Source of the DNA: Polyangiaceae bacterium
GTDB taxonomy: Bacteria; Myxococcota_A; Polyangia; Polyangiales; Polyangiaceae
Reading direction: 5' to 3'
Assembly: GCA_025936115.1 (NCBI GenBank)
Contig: JAICTZ010000015.1
Span: 1 to 64,000 of the forward strand
DNA: 64,000 bases
Of the stretch, positions 24,193 through 32,983 are shown piece by piece. The notes beneath the pieces are model-generated. The model was given only the letters and a program-made list of their open reading frames with translations. It did no database searches and was not told the DNA's origin. The position numbers and the translations under genes were made by a program. Within the stretch, counting starts at the first letter, position 1; each line of letters starts with the position of its first letter.

Positions 24193-25103
24193 TAGGAAAT
24201 CTGCGCATTTCCATGGCGACGTCGCGCCGGCAGCCCGCGCTCAAAGTAGCCATTCCTCGGCCGAGCAACGTGCCGTTGCGGCTCGGGCGCGTCGGTCTCA
24301 TCGCGGCGGTGGGCTTCGCGGCGGGGATCCTCTGGCCGCGCCTCGCCGGGCTGCGGCTCGTCCCCCAGCTGCCCACCCCCGCGGCGTCAGCGCCGGATTT
24401 GAGCGGCGCCCCGGCCGACGATCAGGCCGCCGCATCCGCCGTCGCTTCGGCCGCGCCCATTGCTGCGCCGAAGCCCCCCGAGCCGCTCGCTCCGGGCGTG
24501 CAGCCGCCCGTCGTCGGGGAGGCGCAGGTGACGAGCTGTCGCGACGCTGGCGGCGCCAAGCTCGAGCACTGCGACCGCGTGGACTTCGATCGCGTCGCGC
24601 GCGACAGACTTTCGTCGTTCGACGATTGCCCGGCCGCCCAACGCGTCTCGGGAGTGGTCTCGCTCGGCTTCGAGCTCGACTTCACGAGCGAGCGCGTCAC
24701 GCACATCTCGAGCGGCAAGGCGACCTCGCTCGAGGACGAGCCGCTCAAAGCCGTGCTCGACTGTTACCGGCAGAGCTTCTCGAACGTCTCGCTCGTGGCG
24801 ATCCCTCACGAGCACCAGCACTACACGATCTTCTATCGCATCGAGCTCGCCGCCGCGCCACCGGAGGCCGCGCCCGCCGCGAGCTCCGCGCCGCTCGCCG
24901 TCACCCCTGCGAGTGGGAACGCGACCGTGAGTTGGGAGACGGCGCTCGTACACGCGACGCCGGAAAAGGACGGCAAAGTAGTCGCGCGCGTGCTCTCGGG
25001 CACGCGCGTCGCCGTCACGGGGCGAAGCGGGGATTGGTACCGCGTGAAGTACGACGCGCGCGGCCGCGAGGGCTGGGTGTTCCGGACGGCCGTGGGTATG
25101 TAG
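24189..25103 (+). CDS. Membrane-anchored protein with C-terminal SH3b domain
   Basis: A 304-residue protein. A short basic N-terminus precedes one hydrophobic segment (about 34-52, VGLIAAVGFAAGILWP), then an Ala/Pro-rich linker, a Cys-containing central domain of about 130 residues (CRDAGG, DDCPAAQR, VLDCYRQSF) not recognised, and a bacterial SH3 domain (about 240-304: ATPEKDGKVVARVLSGTRVAV, WYRVKY, EGWVFR). SH3b domains generally bind cell wall or proteins. The GTG at 24189 overlaps the kinase stop; an ATG at 24213 after AGGAAA is an equally credible start. It is likely co-transcribed with the two-component genes. Confidence 0.7.
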   Translation: MIGNLRISMATSRRQPALKVAIPRPSNVPLRLGRVGLIAAVGFAAGILWPRLAGLRLVPQLPTPAASAPDLSGAPADDQAAASAVASAAPIAAPKPPEPLAPGVQPPVVGEAQVTSCRDAGGAKLEHCDRVDFDRVARDRLSSFDDCPAAQRVSGVVSLGFELDFTSERVTHISSGKATSLEDEPLKAVLDCYRQSFSNVSLVAIPHEHQHYTIFYRIELAAAPPEAAPAASSAPLAVTPASGNATVSWETALVHATPEKDGKVVARVLSGTRVAVTGRSGDWYRVKYDARGREGWVFRTAVGM

Positions 25104-25116
25104 ACGTGCTACGCTC

Positions 25117-25488
25117 GTGGGGTTGAAGGACGACGGATCCAAACGCGCCGACGACGCACCGAAGGTGGCTGATGTCGCGCTCATCCACGGCAAGACCGCC
25201 GACGGTGAGGGACTTCGCATCATCCGCCAGCGCGAGGATCGCCTCGAGATCGGCGCCGTGCGCCCGCTCAAGCAGGGCGCGCCGATCGTCGGTGAAGTCG
25301 TGAGCCTCACTCCGCGCCCGGAGTTCCCGTTGCTGTGCGACGTCAAAGTCGAGCTCGAGGCGCCCGCCGCGGCAAAGGATCGAGCGGAGTCCGGTCGTCA
25401 CGGTCCCGCTCAGGTCGCGACTGAAGCGTACCGCGAAAATTGGGATCGCATCTGGCCGAGCAAGGGCGAGCCGGAGCTCGCGAACTAA
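25117..25488 (+). CDS. Conserved-looking hypothetical protein
   Basis: A 123-residue hydrophilic protein beginning at GTG 25117, 13 bp after the SH3-protein stop. No ribosome site is obvious, and a TTG at 25123 is possible. The body (VALIHGKTADGEGLRIIRQRE, PLLCDVKVELE) looks like a small beta-rich domain, with an acidic-basic C-terminus YRENWDRIWPSKGEPE. No signal peptide or membrane segment is present. Codon bias matches that of real genes here. I do not recognise the family; from its position it may belong to the same operon. Confidence 0.6.
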   Translation: MGLKDDGSKRADDAPKVADVALIHGKTADGEGLRIIRQREDRLEIGAVRPLKQGAPIVGEVVSLTPRPEFPLLCDVKVELEAPAAAKDRAESGRHGPAQVATEAYRENWDRIWPSKGEPELAN

Positions 25489-25645
25489 CGCGCGGGCCAA
25501 GCTGCGCGAGCGAGTCAGTTCGCGCCGATCGTGCAGAACCGACGGTTAGGAAGCCTTTATTTCTCAGTGCCGTGCGAAAAGTGCACGGGCACATGAGATA
25601 TTTCTCGCCGACTGGAAGACGGGGCCGTGTGGCACAACGTGCGAC

Positions 25646-26713
25646 ATGCAAACGCCCTTGCTCAACCGGCTTGCCCCTCTTCTGATCGCGACCGGCATTC
25701 CACTTGCAATCATGAGCTGCTCGTCGGGCGACGACGATAGCGGCGCGGCTGGTGCGGGCGGCACCGGCACGTCCGCAACCGGCGGCACGGGCGCGAGCGG
25801 CGGCACGGGTGGTTCCACAGGCGGCACGGGCACCGGTGGCTCCGCGACAGGCGGCACGGGCACCGGCGGTTCCGCGACGGGCGGCACGGGCACCGGCGGT
25901 TCCGCGACGGGCGGCACGGGCACTGGCGGCACCGGCACCGGCGGCACGAGCGGCGGCATGGGCGGCACCAGTGCCGCGACCGGCGGTATGGGCGGCAAAG
26001 CGACGGCCGGCAGCGGCGGCACGGGCGGCAAAGGGACGGCCGGCGGCGCGAACGGCGGCGCCGCGAGCGGTGGCGCACCGGGCGGCGGCATGGGCGGCAA
26101 ATCCTCGGGCGGTGCGCCCGCGGGCGGCGCAAACGGAGCCGGTGCCGGCGGCAGCGCAGGCACAGGCGGCGGCGGGACGTTCACGCTCGCAAGCACGGAT
26201 CAGATGGACGGCGCCAAGTTCGACGGAAAGTTCACCTGCAACGGCGGGAGCCTCGGCAGCGGAATCAATCCGGAGCTGCATTGGAGCGGATCCCCTGCCG
26301 GCGCCATGTCGTTCGCCGTCACCTTCATCGATACGACCATCGGAGCCGACGACGCGAAGGGGCAGCATTACGCGATTTACAACATTCCGGCCTCCGTCAT
26401 GGAAATCGCCCAAGGCGCGCTCAGCAAGACGCTGATGGGCGACATAGCGACCGCAAAGCAGGCGGCTCCCCTCAACAACGGCTTCCTCGCGCCATGCGCG
26501 CAATCCGTGACAAACGCGATGGACGACAACTACGAATTTACGATCTACGCGCTTTCGACGGCGACTCTCAGCGGCGCGGGCACCTCGGTGGCAAGCGTGC
26601 TCCAAGCCCTTGGCGTGCTGACCGGTAATAAACTCACCAATCCCCCCATGCTCAACGCGGCGGTCCTCGGCACCGCGGTGTTGCACGGGCATGCCGGACT
26701 AAACGGCAAGTAG
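25646..26713 (+). CDS. Lipoprotein with Gly/Thr repeat linker and PEBP (YbhB/YbcL) domain
   Basis: A 355-residue predicted lipoprotein (lipobox IMSC at about residue 24). Residues about 32-175 are a low-complexity Gly/Thr/Ala linker. A domain of the phosphatidylethanolamine-binding protein YbhB/YbcL family follows (about 178-355): INPELHWSGSPAGAMSFAVTFID, then GQHYAIYNIPASV and NAVVLG-like closing segments. Family members bind anionic or phospholipid ligands, and the DPD-type ligand motif here reads FIDTTIGADD. The Gly/Thr linker probably spaces the domain from the membrane. It appears monocistronic. Confidence 0.85.
   Translation: MQTPLLNRLAPLLIATGIPLAIMSCSSGDDDSGAAGAGGTGTSATGGTGASGGTGGSTGGTGTGGSATGGTGTGGSATGGTGTGGSATGGTGTGGTGTGGTSGGMGGTSAATGGMGGKATAGSGGTGGKGTAGGANGGAASGGAPGGGMGGKSSGGAPAGGANGAGAGGSAGTGGGGTFTLASTDQMDGAKFDGKFTCNGGSLGSGINPELHWSGSPAGAMSFAVTFIDTTIGADDAKGQHYAIYNIPASVMEIAQGALSKTLMGDIATAKQAAPLNNGFLAPCAQSVTNAMDDNYEFTIYALSTATLSGAGTSVASVLQALGVLTGNKLTNPPMLNAAVLGTAVLHGHAGLNGK
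25817..25930 (+). repeat. 30-bp in-frame tandem repeat in the lipoprotein linker
   Basis: Three full units (25817-25846, 25847-25876, 25877-25906) and a partial fourth encode the decapeptide TGGTGTGGSA. Units differ at only a few positions, so the array is young and likely length-variable. Confidence 0.85.
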
Positions 26714-26910
26714 TCAACGGGTTACGGGGGCCGCGGGGACGCTCAGCCTGCGACCCGAGCTCATCGGTAGCTCGCTCCGGAACAGGCGATGCCAGCTCGC
26801 ATCGCTAAAAAAACGCAACTGCTCTGCCCGGCGAGCCGATGGAGACGTGGTGTGACGGAAGTTCTGTCCGCCATATGGCTCCACGGACCATTTGTAAGGA
26901 GCAGGCCACC
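26714..26910. other. AT-richer spacer with hairpin before the DUF1566 gene
   Basis: A 197-bp gap. It holds a 7-bp perfect stem GCGATGC/GCATCGC (26786-26792, 26799-26805) followed by TAAAAAAAC on the plus strand. That is an A run, so this is not a plus-strand terminator. AAGGAG at 26896-26901 is the ribosome site of the next gene. Confidence 0.4.
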
Positions 26911-28008
26911 ATGCCTTGTAGGACGATGCCGCCCGTGCTAGCCGCGCGGATGTTGGCGAAAAATCATCTAGGCCTTATCGCGATCGGCGCCATGAGCCTG
27001 GCTCATGTGTTTGGATGCGCAACGCATGTAACCTTCCGTAAACACGGTCGAGCAGCAGGGGCCGCCGGCATGGGGGATCCCGCGGGTGGCGGCAACAGTG
27101 CGAGCGAGGCCGGCGGGAACCGCGGAGGCTCCAACTCCTCTGGGACCGGCCACACTCAAGCTGGCGGCGCCGCGCTGGCAGCTAACGGCGGCGCAGGCGA
27201 CACGCAGAACGGCGGCGGAGGCGACGAAAGCTCGGACGCTGGTGACGCCGGTGATGCGGGTGGGAAAACTCAGGCCGGACGCGGCGAGGAGACCACGGGC
27301 GGCGTTGGCGGACGCGCCATGAACACCGGTGGTGCGGATGCGCATGGCGGAACGGAATCTGCAGGCGGCGCTAGCGGGCGCGGCATCGCTGGTGGCGCCG
27401 GGAACAGCAGTACGTGCAGCGGCAGCAACGCCTGCACGCCAGGCCGCATGGAATGCGCGGACCATGGAGTCAAGTCGTGCCAAACCGGCAGCGACGGATG
27501 CGCGGCGTGGCAGGTTGTTTCGACGTGCTCCGCGCCATTGGTTTGTGAGCGCCAAACTGGCCCGACGTGCGCAGACGGCAACTGGGCGGAATGGCCAATG
27601 CCGAATAGTCCATCGGAAACCGCCGCACCGAACCTCGAATCTTACACCGACAACGGCGATGGAACGGTCACGGACAACGTCACGAAGTTGATGTGGGAAC
27701 AGGCGGCATCTACTTCAACTTACAGTTGGACTGACGCCATGATTTACTGTTCCTCCCGAACGACGGCGGGCAATGGAGACTGGCGCGTACCATCGATGAT
27801 CGAGTTGGCTTCACTCCTGGATCTCGGCAGAAGCTCGCCTGCCATCAATACGATCTACTTTCCGAGCACGCCCCCGACTCGCTTTTGGTCCTCATCAGGT
27901 AACGCCGGCATTTACGCTGGTTGGTTTGTCGACTTCTCTGGTGGCCCGCTCCAGGCGGACGAGGCCGATTTTACGACAGTGCTCTATAATGTTCGCTGTG
28001 TTAGATAA
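26911..28008 (+). CDS. Lipoprotein with Cys repeat and C-terminal DUF1566 domain
   Basis: A 365-residue predicted lipoprotein. The start at ATG 26911 follows AAGGAG with 9-nt spacing; upstream ATGs at 26839 and 26875 lack such a site. The signal ends at lipobox VFGC. A Gly/Asn/Ala-rich linker (about 45-170) precedes one Cys repeat (CTPGRMECADHGVKSC ... CSAPLVC) like those in the 26-repeat lipoprotein at 38813. A DUF1566/Lcl C-terminal domain follows (LESYTDNGDGTVTDNVTKLMW, WRVPSMIELASLLD, FWSSSG, VRCVR). DUF1566 is common in secreted proteins of unknown role. Base composition is visibly lower in GC than in neighbours. Confidence 0.82.
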   Translation: MPCRTMPPVLAARMLAKNHLGLIAIGAMSLAHVFGCATHVTFRKHGRAAGAAGMGDPAGGGNSASEAGGNRGGSNSSGTGHTQAGGAALAANGGAGDTQNGGGGDESSDAGDAGDAGGKTQAGRGEETTGGVGGRAMNTGGADAHGGTESAGGASGRGIAGGAGNSSTCSGSNACTPGRMECADHGVKSCQTGSDGCAAWQVVSTCSAPLVCERQTGPTCADGNWAEWPMPNSPSETAAPNLESYTDNGDGTVTDNVTKLMWEQAASTSTYSWTDAMIYCSSRTTAGNGDWRVPSMIELASLLDLGRSSPAINTIYFPSTPPTRFWSSSGNAGIYAGWFVDFSGGPLQADEADFTTVLYNVRCVR

Positions 28009-28041
28009 ATGACATCGATTTCGGCGGGGCGTAATCGCACC

Positions 28042-28515
28042 ATGCAATCCATGAAATTCAAGTTCATCACCAAACTTTTCGTGACTGCCGGCCTCGGCTC
28101 GTTGATTTTACATGCTCCGGATTTACGCGCCGAGGCGCCCCTCGGTCACTACACAGAGGCGAATGCGACCGTGCGGGACACCAGAACGGGACTCATTTGG
28201 CAGCAAACGACAACAGGCGGTTTGACCTACACGTGGGATGCTGCGAACAGCCTCTGCAGTGGGCTAGGCAGCGGCTGGCGACTTCCAACCGCCAAAGAGC
28301 TCCTCACGCTTGTTGACGTGCAGGCCTATCGTGCGGAAGCAACTACGGCGATGATCGACACAGCTGCGTTCCCCGCAACCTGGGTTGATGTAGGCTGGTG
28401 GTCGTCAACCCCGCTGGTTACCGCGAACTCTGAAGCCTGGGCCTTGGACTTCAGCGACGGTGAGCTGTACGTGTCCGACAAAGCTGGCGAGCTCCACGCG
28501 CGCTGCGTCAGATAG
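28042..28515 (+). CDS. Secreted DUF1566 protein
   Basis: A 157-residue exported protein that is almost only a DUF1566 domain: ATVRDTRTGLIWQQTT, WDAANSLCSGLGSGWRLPTAKELLTLVD, WWSSTP, ALDFSDGEL, HARCVR. The ATG at 28042 gives a clean signal peptide ending DLRA-EA. An ATG at 28009, directly after the previous stop, would add 11 residues but has no ribosome site. It probably forms a pair with the DUF1566 lipoprotein just upstream. The start region is near 50% GC, in contrast with the rest of the window, which suggests recent acquisition. Confidence 0.82.
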   Translation: MQSMKFKFITKLFVTAGLGSLILHAPDLRAEAPLGHYTEANATVRDTRTGLIWQQTTTGGLTYTWDAANSLCSGLGSGWRLPTAKELLTLVDVQAYRAEATTAMIDTAAFPATWVDVGWWSSTPLVTANSEAWALDFSDGELYVSDKAGELHARCVR

Positions 28516-28673
28516 ATTCCGCCCGGGCAGTGTAACTGTCCAACCATTCTCTGGTATTGCGGCCCCTCCCTGGATCTTCAGGCCGGCCGCCGTACCCGCC
28601 GGCACGAGTCCGCGTGGGACCCCGCGATCGGCTGCGCGTTCTCCGCAGCGCCAGTCGTGTTGTAAAGCGTTAA

Positions 28674-31600
28674 CTAGAGGGCCTCCGTAGCATCCCCAAT
28701 CCGTATCTGCAGCCGCTTGATCATCTTCTGCAACCCAAATCGCGAAACCCCGAGTAACTCCGCCGCGCGCGTTTGATTGCCCTGCATGCGGCGCAGGGCG
28801 GCGCGCACGAGCTCCGCTTCGAGCACGTCGAGGCGGTGGCGCAGGTTGAAGCCGTCGCTGCGCGTGACTTCGCCGCCTTCACGCTCGCGCACTTCGGGGC
28901 TCAGGTGCTCGAGGTCGATGACGTCGTCGCAAAGGACGAGGGCACGGCGCATTTCGTTCTCGAGCTGGCGCACGTTGCCGGGCCAGCCGAACGCGGAGAG
29001 CGCGTCGAGGGCACCGCGCGAGAGCCGAATGCGGCGGCTGCCGGCGTGCGCCTTGAGGAAGTGCTGAATCAAGAGCGGAACGTCGCCCGCGCGCTCGCGC
29101 AGCGCGGGCACTTGGACGCCGATCACGTTGAGGCGATAAAAGAGATCCTCGCGAAATTTGCCCTGCTTGACGAGGGCCGCGAGATCGCGATGCGTCGCGC
29201 CGATGACGCGCACGTCGACGTGCCGGACGTTCTCGGAGCCGACCGCGCGAATTTCCCCGCCTTGGAGCGCGCGCAGGAGCTTGGCTTGCATGCCGAGGCT
29301 CATCTCGGCGATTTCATCGAGGAAGAGCGTGCCTTGATGAGCGACTTCGAATAGGCCGGCGCGCGGCCGTACCGCGCCCGTGAAGGCGCCCCGTACATGG
29401 CCGAAGAGGGTGGATTCGAGCAGCCCCTCGGGGACGGCGCCGCAGTTTTCCGAGACGAAGGCGCCGCGCGCGCGGGGGCCGTTCGCGTGAATGGCGCGCG
29501 CGACGAGCTCCTTGCCGCTACCGGATTCACCGTTGACGAGCACGGGGACTTCCGAAGCGGTCACGCGGTCGACGACGCGCAGCATGTTGCGGATGGCCTC
29601 GCTCTCACCGACGATCGCGTCGTACGCGAAGCGGGTTTCCCGGCCACCGGTCGCGCGCGCAAGCTCCCGTTCGGCGACGTCGAGCTCGGCTTCGCGGCGC
29701 GCGAGCTCGCCGGACAGGCGCGCCTCGGCGCGTTCGGCGCGGCGCGCGGCGCGGCGGAGCAGGAGCTGCGCGCGCGCATCGGCGATCGCGACGGCCGCGA
29801 GCGTCGCGACGAGACGCACCCAACCGAGCTCCGACGGCCCGAAAGCGCCCCGCCGCACCCGGTCGTCGAGATAGACGACCCCGAGCGCTTCGCCGTGCGC
29901 GATGAGCGGCACGGCGAGCACGCTCCTGAGCTTCAAGGCGTGAACGCTCTCGTGCATGGCGGGCAAGTCGCCCGCCGCATCGACGGCGACGACCGGCTCA
30001 CCCGCGGCGAGCGCCCGTTCGGCGAGCGAGCGGCTGAGCTCGAGCTGCCGCCCGTGGAGATCGGAGCGCTCGAGATTGCGCGCCGCACGCGGCAAGAGCC
30101 GATCACCCGGCGCGCGCAAGAGCAAGAGACCACGCTCGACGCCCGTCCAGAGCACGAGCGCGTCCACGACCTGGCGCAGGAGCGAACGCAGGTGATCGCG
30201 GCGGCCGAGCGCGCGCACGAGCGCTTCGACGTCGCCTACCTGCTGCGGAGACAGCTGATTGCCGACACCGGCCGCGTCGGCGACGCGCACCCACGGCAGG
30301 GTCGCGAGCGCGGCGCGCAGCTCGTCCGGGGCGCGCCGGAGGATTTCGCGCGCGGCGTCGCCGGCTGCGAGCGTCAGGCGCCGCGTCATTTCGCCGTCAC
30401 CCGTGCGCGCCGCGAGCCGAGCGCCGGCCGCGAGCGCGGGACCGCGCGCGACGAGCGGCCCGGCCGCGAGCGTCACGAGCGCGGACAAGATCACCTCGGG
30501 GCGCCGGAGCTCGGGGCCGCGCACCTCGACGGCAGCGCGCGCGCCCCACCATTCGAGGCGCGCCTCGAGCGAGAGGTCGCTCGAGCTCGCGAGTTGATCG
30601 AGCCCGCCGAGGTCGAGCGACGCTTCGCCGTGAAACCAGAGCCGAGCAGCAGCGCGCAGCGCGTCTTCACCGGGGCCGAGCTGCGCCGCGGCGTAACGGG
30701 CGTGCTCGAGGCCGTCGCGGTCGGGGGCGTCGAAGAGATCGGCCAGCACGAGGTGCGCAAACCCGACGCAGCGGCGATCGCCCGCCGTTCGGGCGCGAGC
30801 GACCGCCTCGAGGGCAGCCTCGCGCGCTTCGGCGCGGGCGCCCGAGGCGGCGTGGCTCGCCGCGACCGAGAGCATGGCGCGCGCCGCCTCGACGCGCCGG
30901 CCGAGCGCTTCGAAGAGCAGTACGGCGCGCCGGGCGGCGGTGTTCGCTTCCCCGAGCTCGCCGAGCTGCGTGCCCGCGGCGGCGACTCCCGTGAGGTAGG
31001 TCGCTTCTTCGAGCACGGCGCCCGCGCGCGCGGCGTGCTCCGCCGCAGAACGAAACGCGCGCAGCGCGGCATCGGCGTCACCCGCCGCGTGCGCGAGGTT
31101 ACCGCGCACGGCTTCGAGGCGGGCACGCGCGTCGTCGCTCACGGGCAGCGAACCGGCGCGCACGGCGAGCTCGAGCGCAGCGCGACGATCACCGCGGCTC
31201 ATTTCGGCGAGCGCTCGCGTTTCGAGCACGGGCGCCGAATCCGGCTCGTTCACGAGCAGCGCGCGTGCCGACTCCACCTGGCCGCGATCGAGCGTCACGC
31301 GCGCGAGCGTCGCGAGCACCCGTGCGCGGGCGGCCCCGGTCGGTCCGCTCGCGAGCAGCGCCTTGGCACGCGCTTCCGCGCTCGCCCCGTCACCCGCGCG
31401 CCGCAAGAGCTCGGTGGCTTCGGCGGCGGCAGCGCTGCCGGGCACGCGCGCGAGCAGCGCGAGCGCGCGGCCGAGCTGACCGCGGCGTCCGAGCGCTCTG
31501 CCGAGCGCCAGCGCGAGCGCCGGAGCAACGTTGCCCGCTTCGACGCGCGACTCGGCGTCGTCGAAGAGCCCCGAGTCGGCCACGCCGCGCTCGAGCGCGA

Positions 31601-32891
31601 GCGCGAGCTCCACGGCGTCGAGCTCGCCGTAACTCGAGCTCGGACGCGACGCGCTCACTTCGAGATCGGCCCACACGAACGACCCCGGCTCCCGATCCGC
31701 GACCGCGGCGAGTAAGCGCGCCGCGAGCTCGGCGTCGTCGGCGACGGGCGGAGGCGGCCATGCCGCTGCCGAGGGCCCGACGAGCGTCACGAGCCAACGC
31801 GAGCGACCGTACGCCGCCAGATCCGCCAGCCGGCCCTCACCCGAGCTCGCGCCGTCGCTCGTGAGCTCGGCCATGCCGCGCGCAAGCTCGAGCGCGCCCT
31901 CGAGCCAGCCGCGCGGCTCGCCCTGGACCTCGAGCTCGACGTCGGTGAGGCGGGCGACCGCGAGCAATTCCTCCCGCCGCACACGCAAATAGGCGCGTCT
32001 CACCGCGCCACGCCGGCGCGCGAGCACCTCCGCCGGGCTCTCGCGTACGCCGAGCAACTGGCGCGCGCGCCGCTCAATCCACTCCGCTCCCGGGCGCGCC
32101 GCGGGCGCCGCCGAGAGCAACGCGCGCACACGCTGGCCGAGCTCGCCCGGCAAGAGCTCGACGAGCTCGGGCGTGACGCGAGCCGCCTGCCGCACGTCGG
32201 GCGACAGGATCTCGGCGAGCACGAGACCAAACGCATAGAGGTCGCGCAGTCGCGCGTCGCCCGTCGCGTCCTGGAGCTCGGGCGCGAGGTAGCGCCGTGT
32301 GCCGCCGCGCGGCAGCGTTTCGCTCGCGTCCGCCGCGAGCCCCAAGTCGACCAGGTGCGCGCGTGCCGGCACACCGTGCGCGTCCGCCGTCACCACGACG
32401 TTCGCGGGCTTTACGTCCCCGTGGGCGAGTCCCGCCGCATGGAGATCGACGAGCGCGCGACCCACGTCGCGTGCGACGAGCAGCGCGAGACTCACGGCCT
32501 CTTCCGTCGACCGCGCCGCCGCGACGTCGAGCGACGTCCCCTCGACGTAATCGAGTAACAAGAACGGCGCGCCGGCTTCGACGGTCGTGCCGCCCGGCAG
32601 CTCGATGGGTTCGTGCAGGATGCCGGCTGCGACCGCGGCGGCGAGCGCCGGCGAATCCACCCACGAGAGTCGCTCACACTCGTCCGCGAACCAGGGTCGT
32701 TGCGCCTTGCCGCGTCCGAGCTTGAGCGCAAAGACGCGCTCGCCGTCGCGTGCGAGCCATACCGTGCTCGTGGCCCCGCTCCCGAGCTCACGCTCGATGG
32801 TGAGGCTGCGGCCCCGCAGCGCCAACTGAGTTGTCCGCACGGTAACGCGCAGTTTACCTGAAAAGACCCGGTTCTCCACCACCGCTGTCAA
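28674..32891 (-). CDS. Ser/Thr kinase - GAF - sigma54 activator hybrid
   Basis: A 1405-residue regulator. N-terminal kinase-like domain (about 31-285): GSGATSTVW loop and K57 are present, but the catalytic motif reads HGDVKPAN (H157-G-D159) and DFG is DLG (182-184). A long Ala/Arg-rich helical region (about 330-900), probably TPR-like, then a GAF domain (about 950-1070). The sigma54-interacting AAA+ domain (about 1090-1330) has GESGSGKE, GAFTGA and LFLDEIAEM, all intact. A Fis-type helix-turn-helix closes the protein (NQTRAAELLGVSRFGLQKMIKRL). It should activate sigma54 promoters in response to the kinase/GAF inputs. The start is uncertain: TTG at 32891 is the first possible, and GTG at 32840 fits better with a dyad at 32878-32910. 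Confidence 0.9.
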   Translation of the reverse strand: MTAVVENRVFSGKLRVTVRTTQLALRGRSLTIERELGSGATSTVWLARDGERVFALKLGRGKAQRPWFADECERLSWVDSPALAAAVAAGILHEPIELPGGTTVEAGAPFLLLDYVEGTSLDVAAARSTEEAVSLALLVARDVGRALVDLHAAGLAHGDVKPANVVVTADAHGVPARAHLVDLGLAADASETLPRGGTRRYLAPELQDATGDARLRDLYAFGLVLAEILSPDVRQAARVTPELVELLPGELGQRVRALLSAAPAARPGAEWIERRARQLLGVRESPAEVLARRRGAVRRAYLRVRREELLAVARLTDVELEVQGEPRGWLEGALELARGMAELTSDGASSGEGRLADLAAYGRSRWLVTLVGPSAAAWPPPPVADDAELAARLLAAVADREPGSFVWADLEVSASRPSSSYGELDAVELALALERGVADSGLFDDAESRVEAGNVAPALALALGRALGRRGQLGRALALLARVPGSAAAAEATELLRRAGDGASAEARAKALLASGPTGAARARVLATLARVTLDRGQVESARALLVNEPDSAPVLETRALAEMSRGDRRAALELAVRAGSLPVSDDARARLEAVRGNLAHAAGDADAALRAFRSAAEHAARAGAVLEEATYLTGVAAAGTQLGELGEANTAARRAVLLFEALGRRVEAARAMLSVAASHAASGARAEAREAALEAVARARTAGDRRCVGFAHLVLADLFDAPDRDGLEHARYAAAQLGPGEDALRAAARLWFHGEASLDLGGLDQLASSSDLSLEARLEWWGARAAVEVRGPELRRPEVILSALVTLAAGPLVARGPALAAGARLAARTGDGEMTRRLTLAAGDAAREILRRAPDELRAALATLPWVRVADAAGVGNQLSPQQVGDVEALVRALGRRDHLRSLLRQVVDALVLWTGVERGLLLLRAPGDRLLPRAARNLERSDLHGRQLELSRSLAERALAAGEPVVAVDAAGDLPAMHESVHALKLRSVLAVPLIAHGEALGVVYLDDRVRRGAFGPSELGWVRLVATLAAVAIADARAQLLLRRAARRAERAEARLSGELARREAELDVAERELARATGGRETRFAYDAIVGESEAIRNMLRVVDRVTASEVPVLVNGESGSGKELVARAIHANGPRARGAFVSENCGAVPEGLLESTLFGHVRGAFTGAVRPRAGLFEVAHQGTLFLDEIAEMSLGMQAKLLRALQGGEIRAVGSENVRHVDVRVIGATHRDLAALVKQGKFREDLFYRLNVIGVQVPALRERAGDVPLLIQHFLKAHAGSRRIRLSRGALDALSAFGWPGNVRQLENEMRRALVLCDDVIDLEHLSPEVREREGGEVTRSDGFNLRHRLDVLEAELVRAALRRMQGNQTRAAELLGVSRFGLQKMIKRLQIRIGDATEAL

Positions 32892-32936
32892 CCGTGATGT
32901 CAGTGGTGGTCACCCCCAAAAATAGCTCAGCCCCAC

Positions 32937-32973
32937 GCGCTTTTCGCGCCGAGCGGAGAGTCACGTTCCGCTC
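32937..32973 (-). terminator. Double hairpin after the lipoprotein cytochrome gene
   Basis: Stem GAGCGGA/TCCGCTC (32951-32957, 32967-32973) and a small GCGC/GCGC stem (32937-32949) lie just downstream of the minus-strand stop at 32984. A T5 tract (complement of 32928-32932) lies a few bases further on. It separates this operon from the kinase hybrid gene. Confidence 0.35.
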
Positions 32974-32983
32974 CCCTCAGCAT

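Noticed and set aside
25567..25592. Hairpin GTGCCGTGC/GCACGGGCAC before the PEBP lipoprotein gene
   Set aside because: It has a bulge and no T run, and its position fits neither a terminator nor a clear leader element.
29397..31715. Long plus-strand frame antisense to the kinase hybrid
   Set aside because: Arg/Ala/Glu-rich mirror of the real gene, with no recognisable domain.
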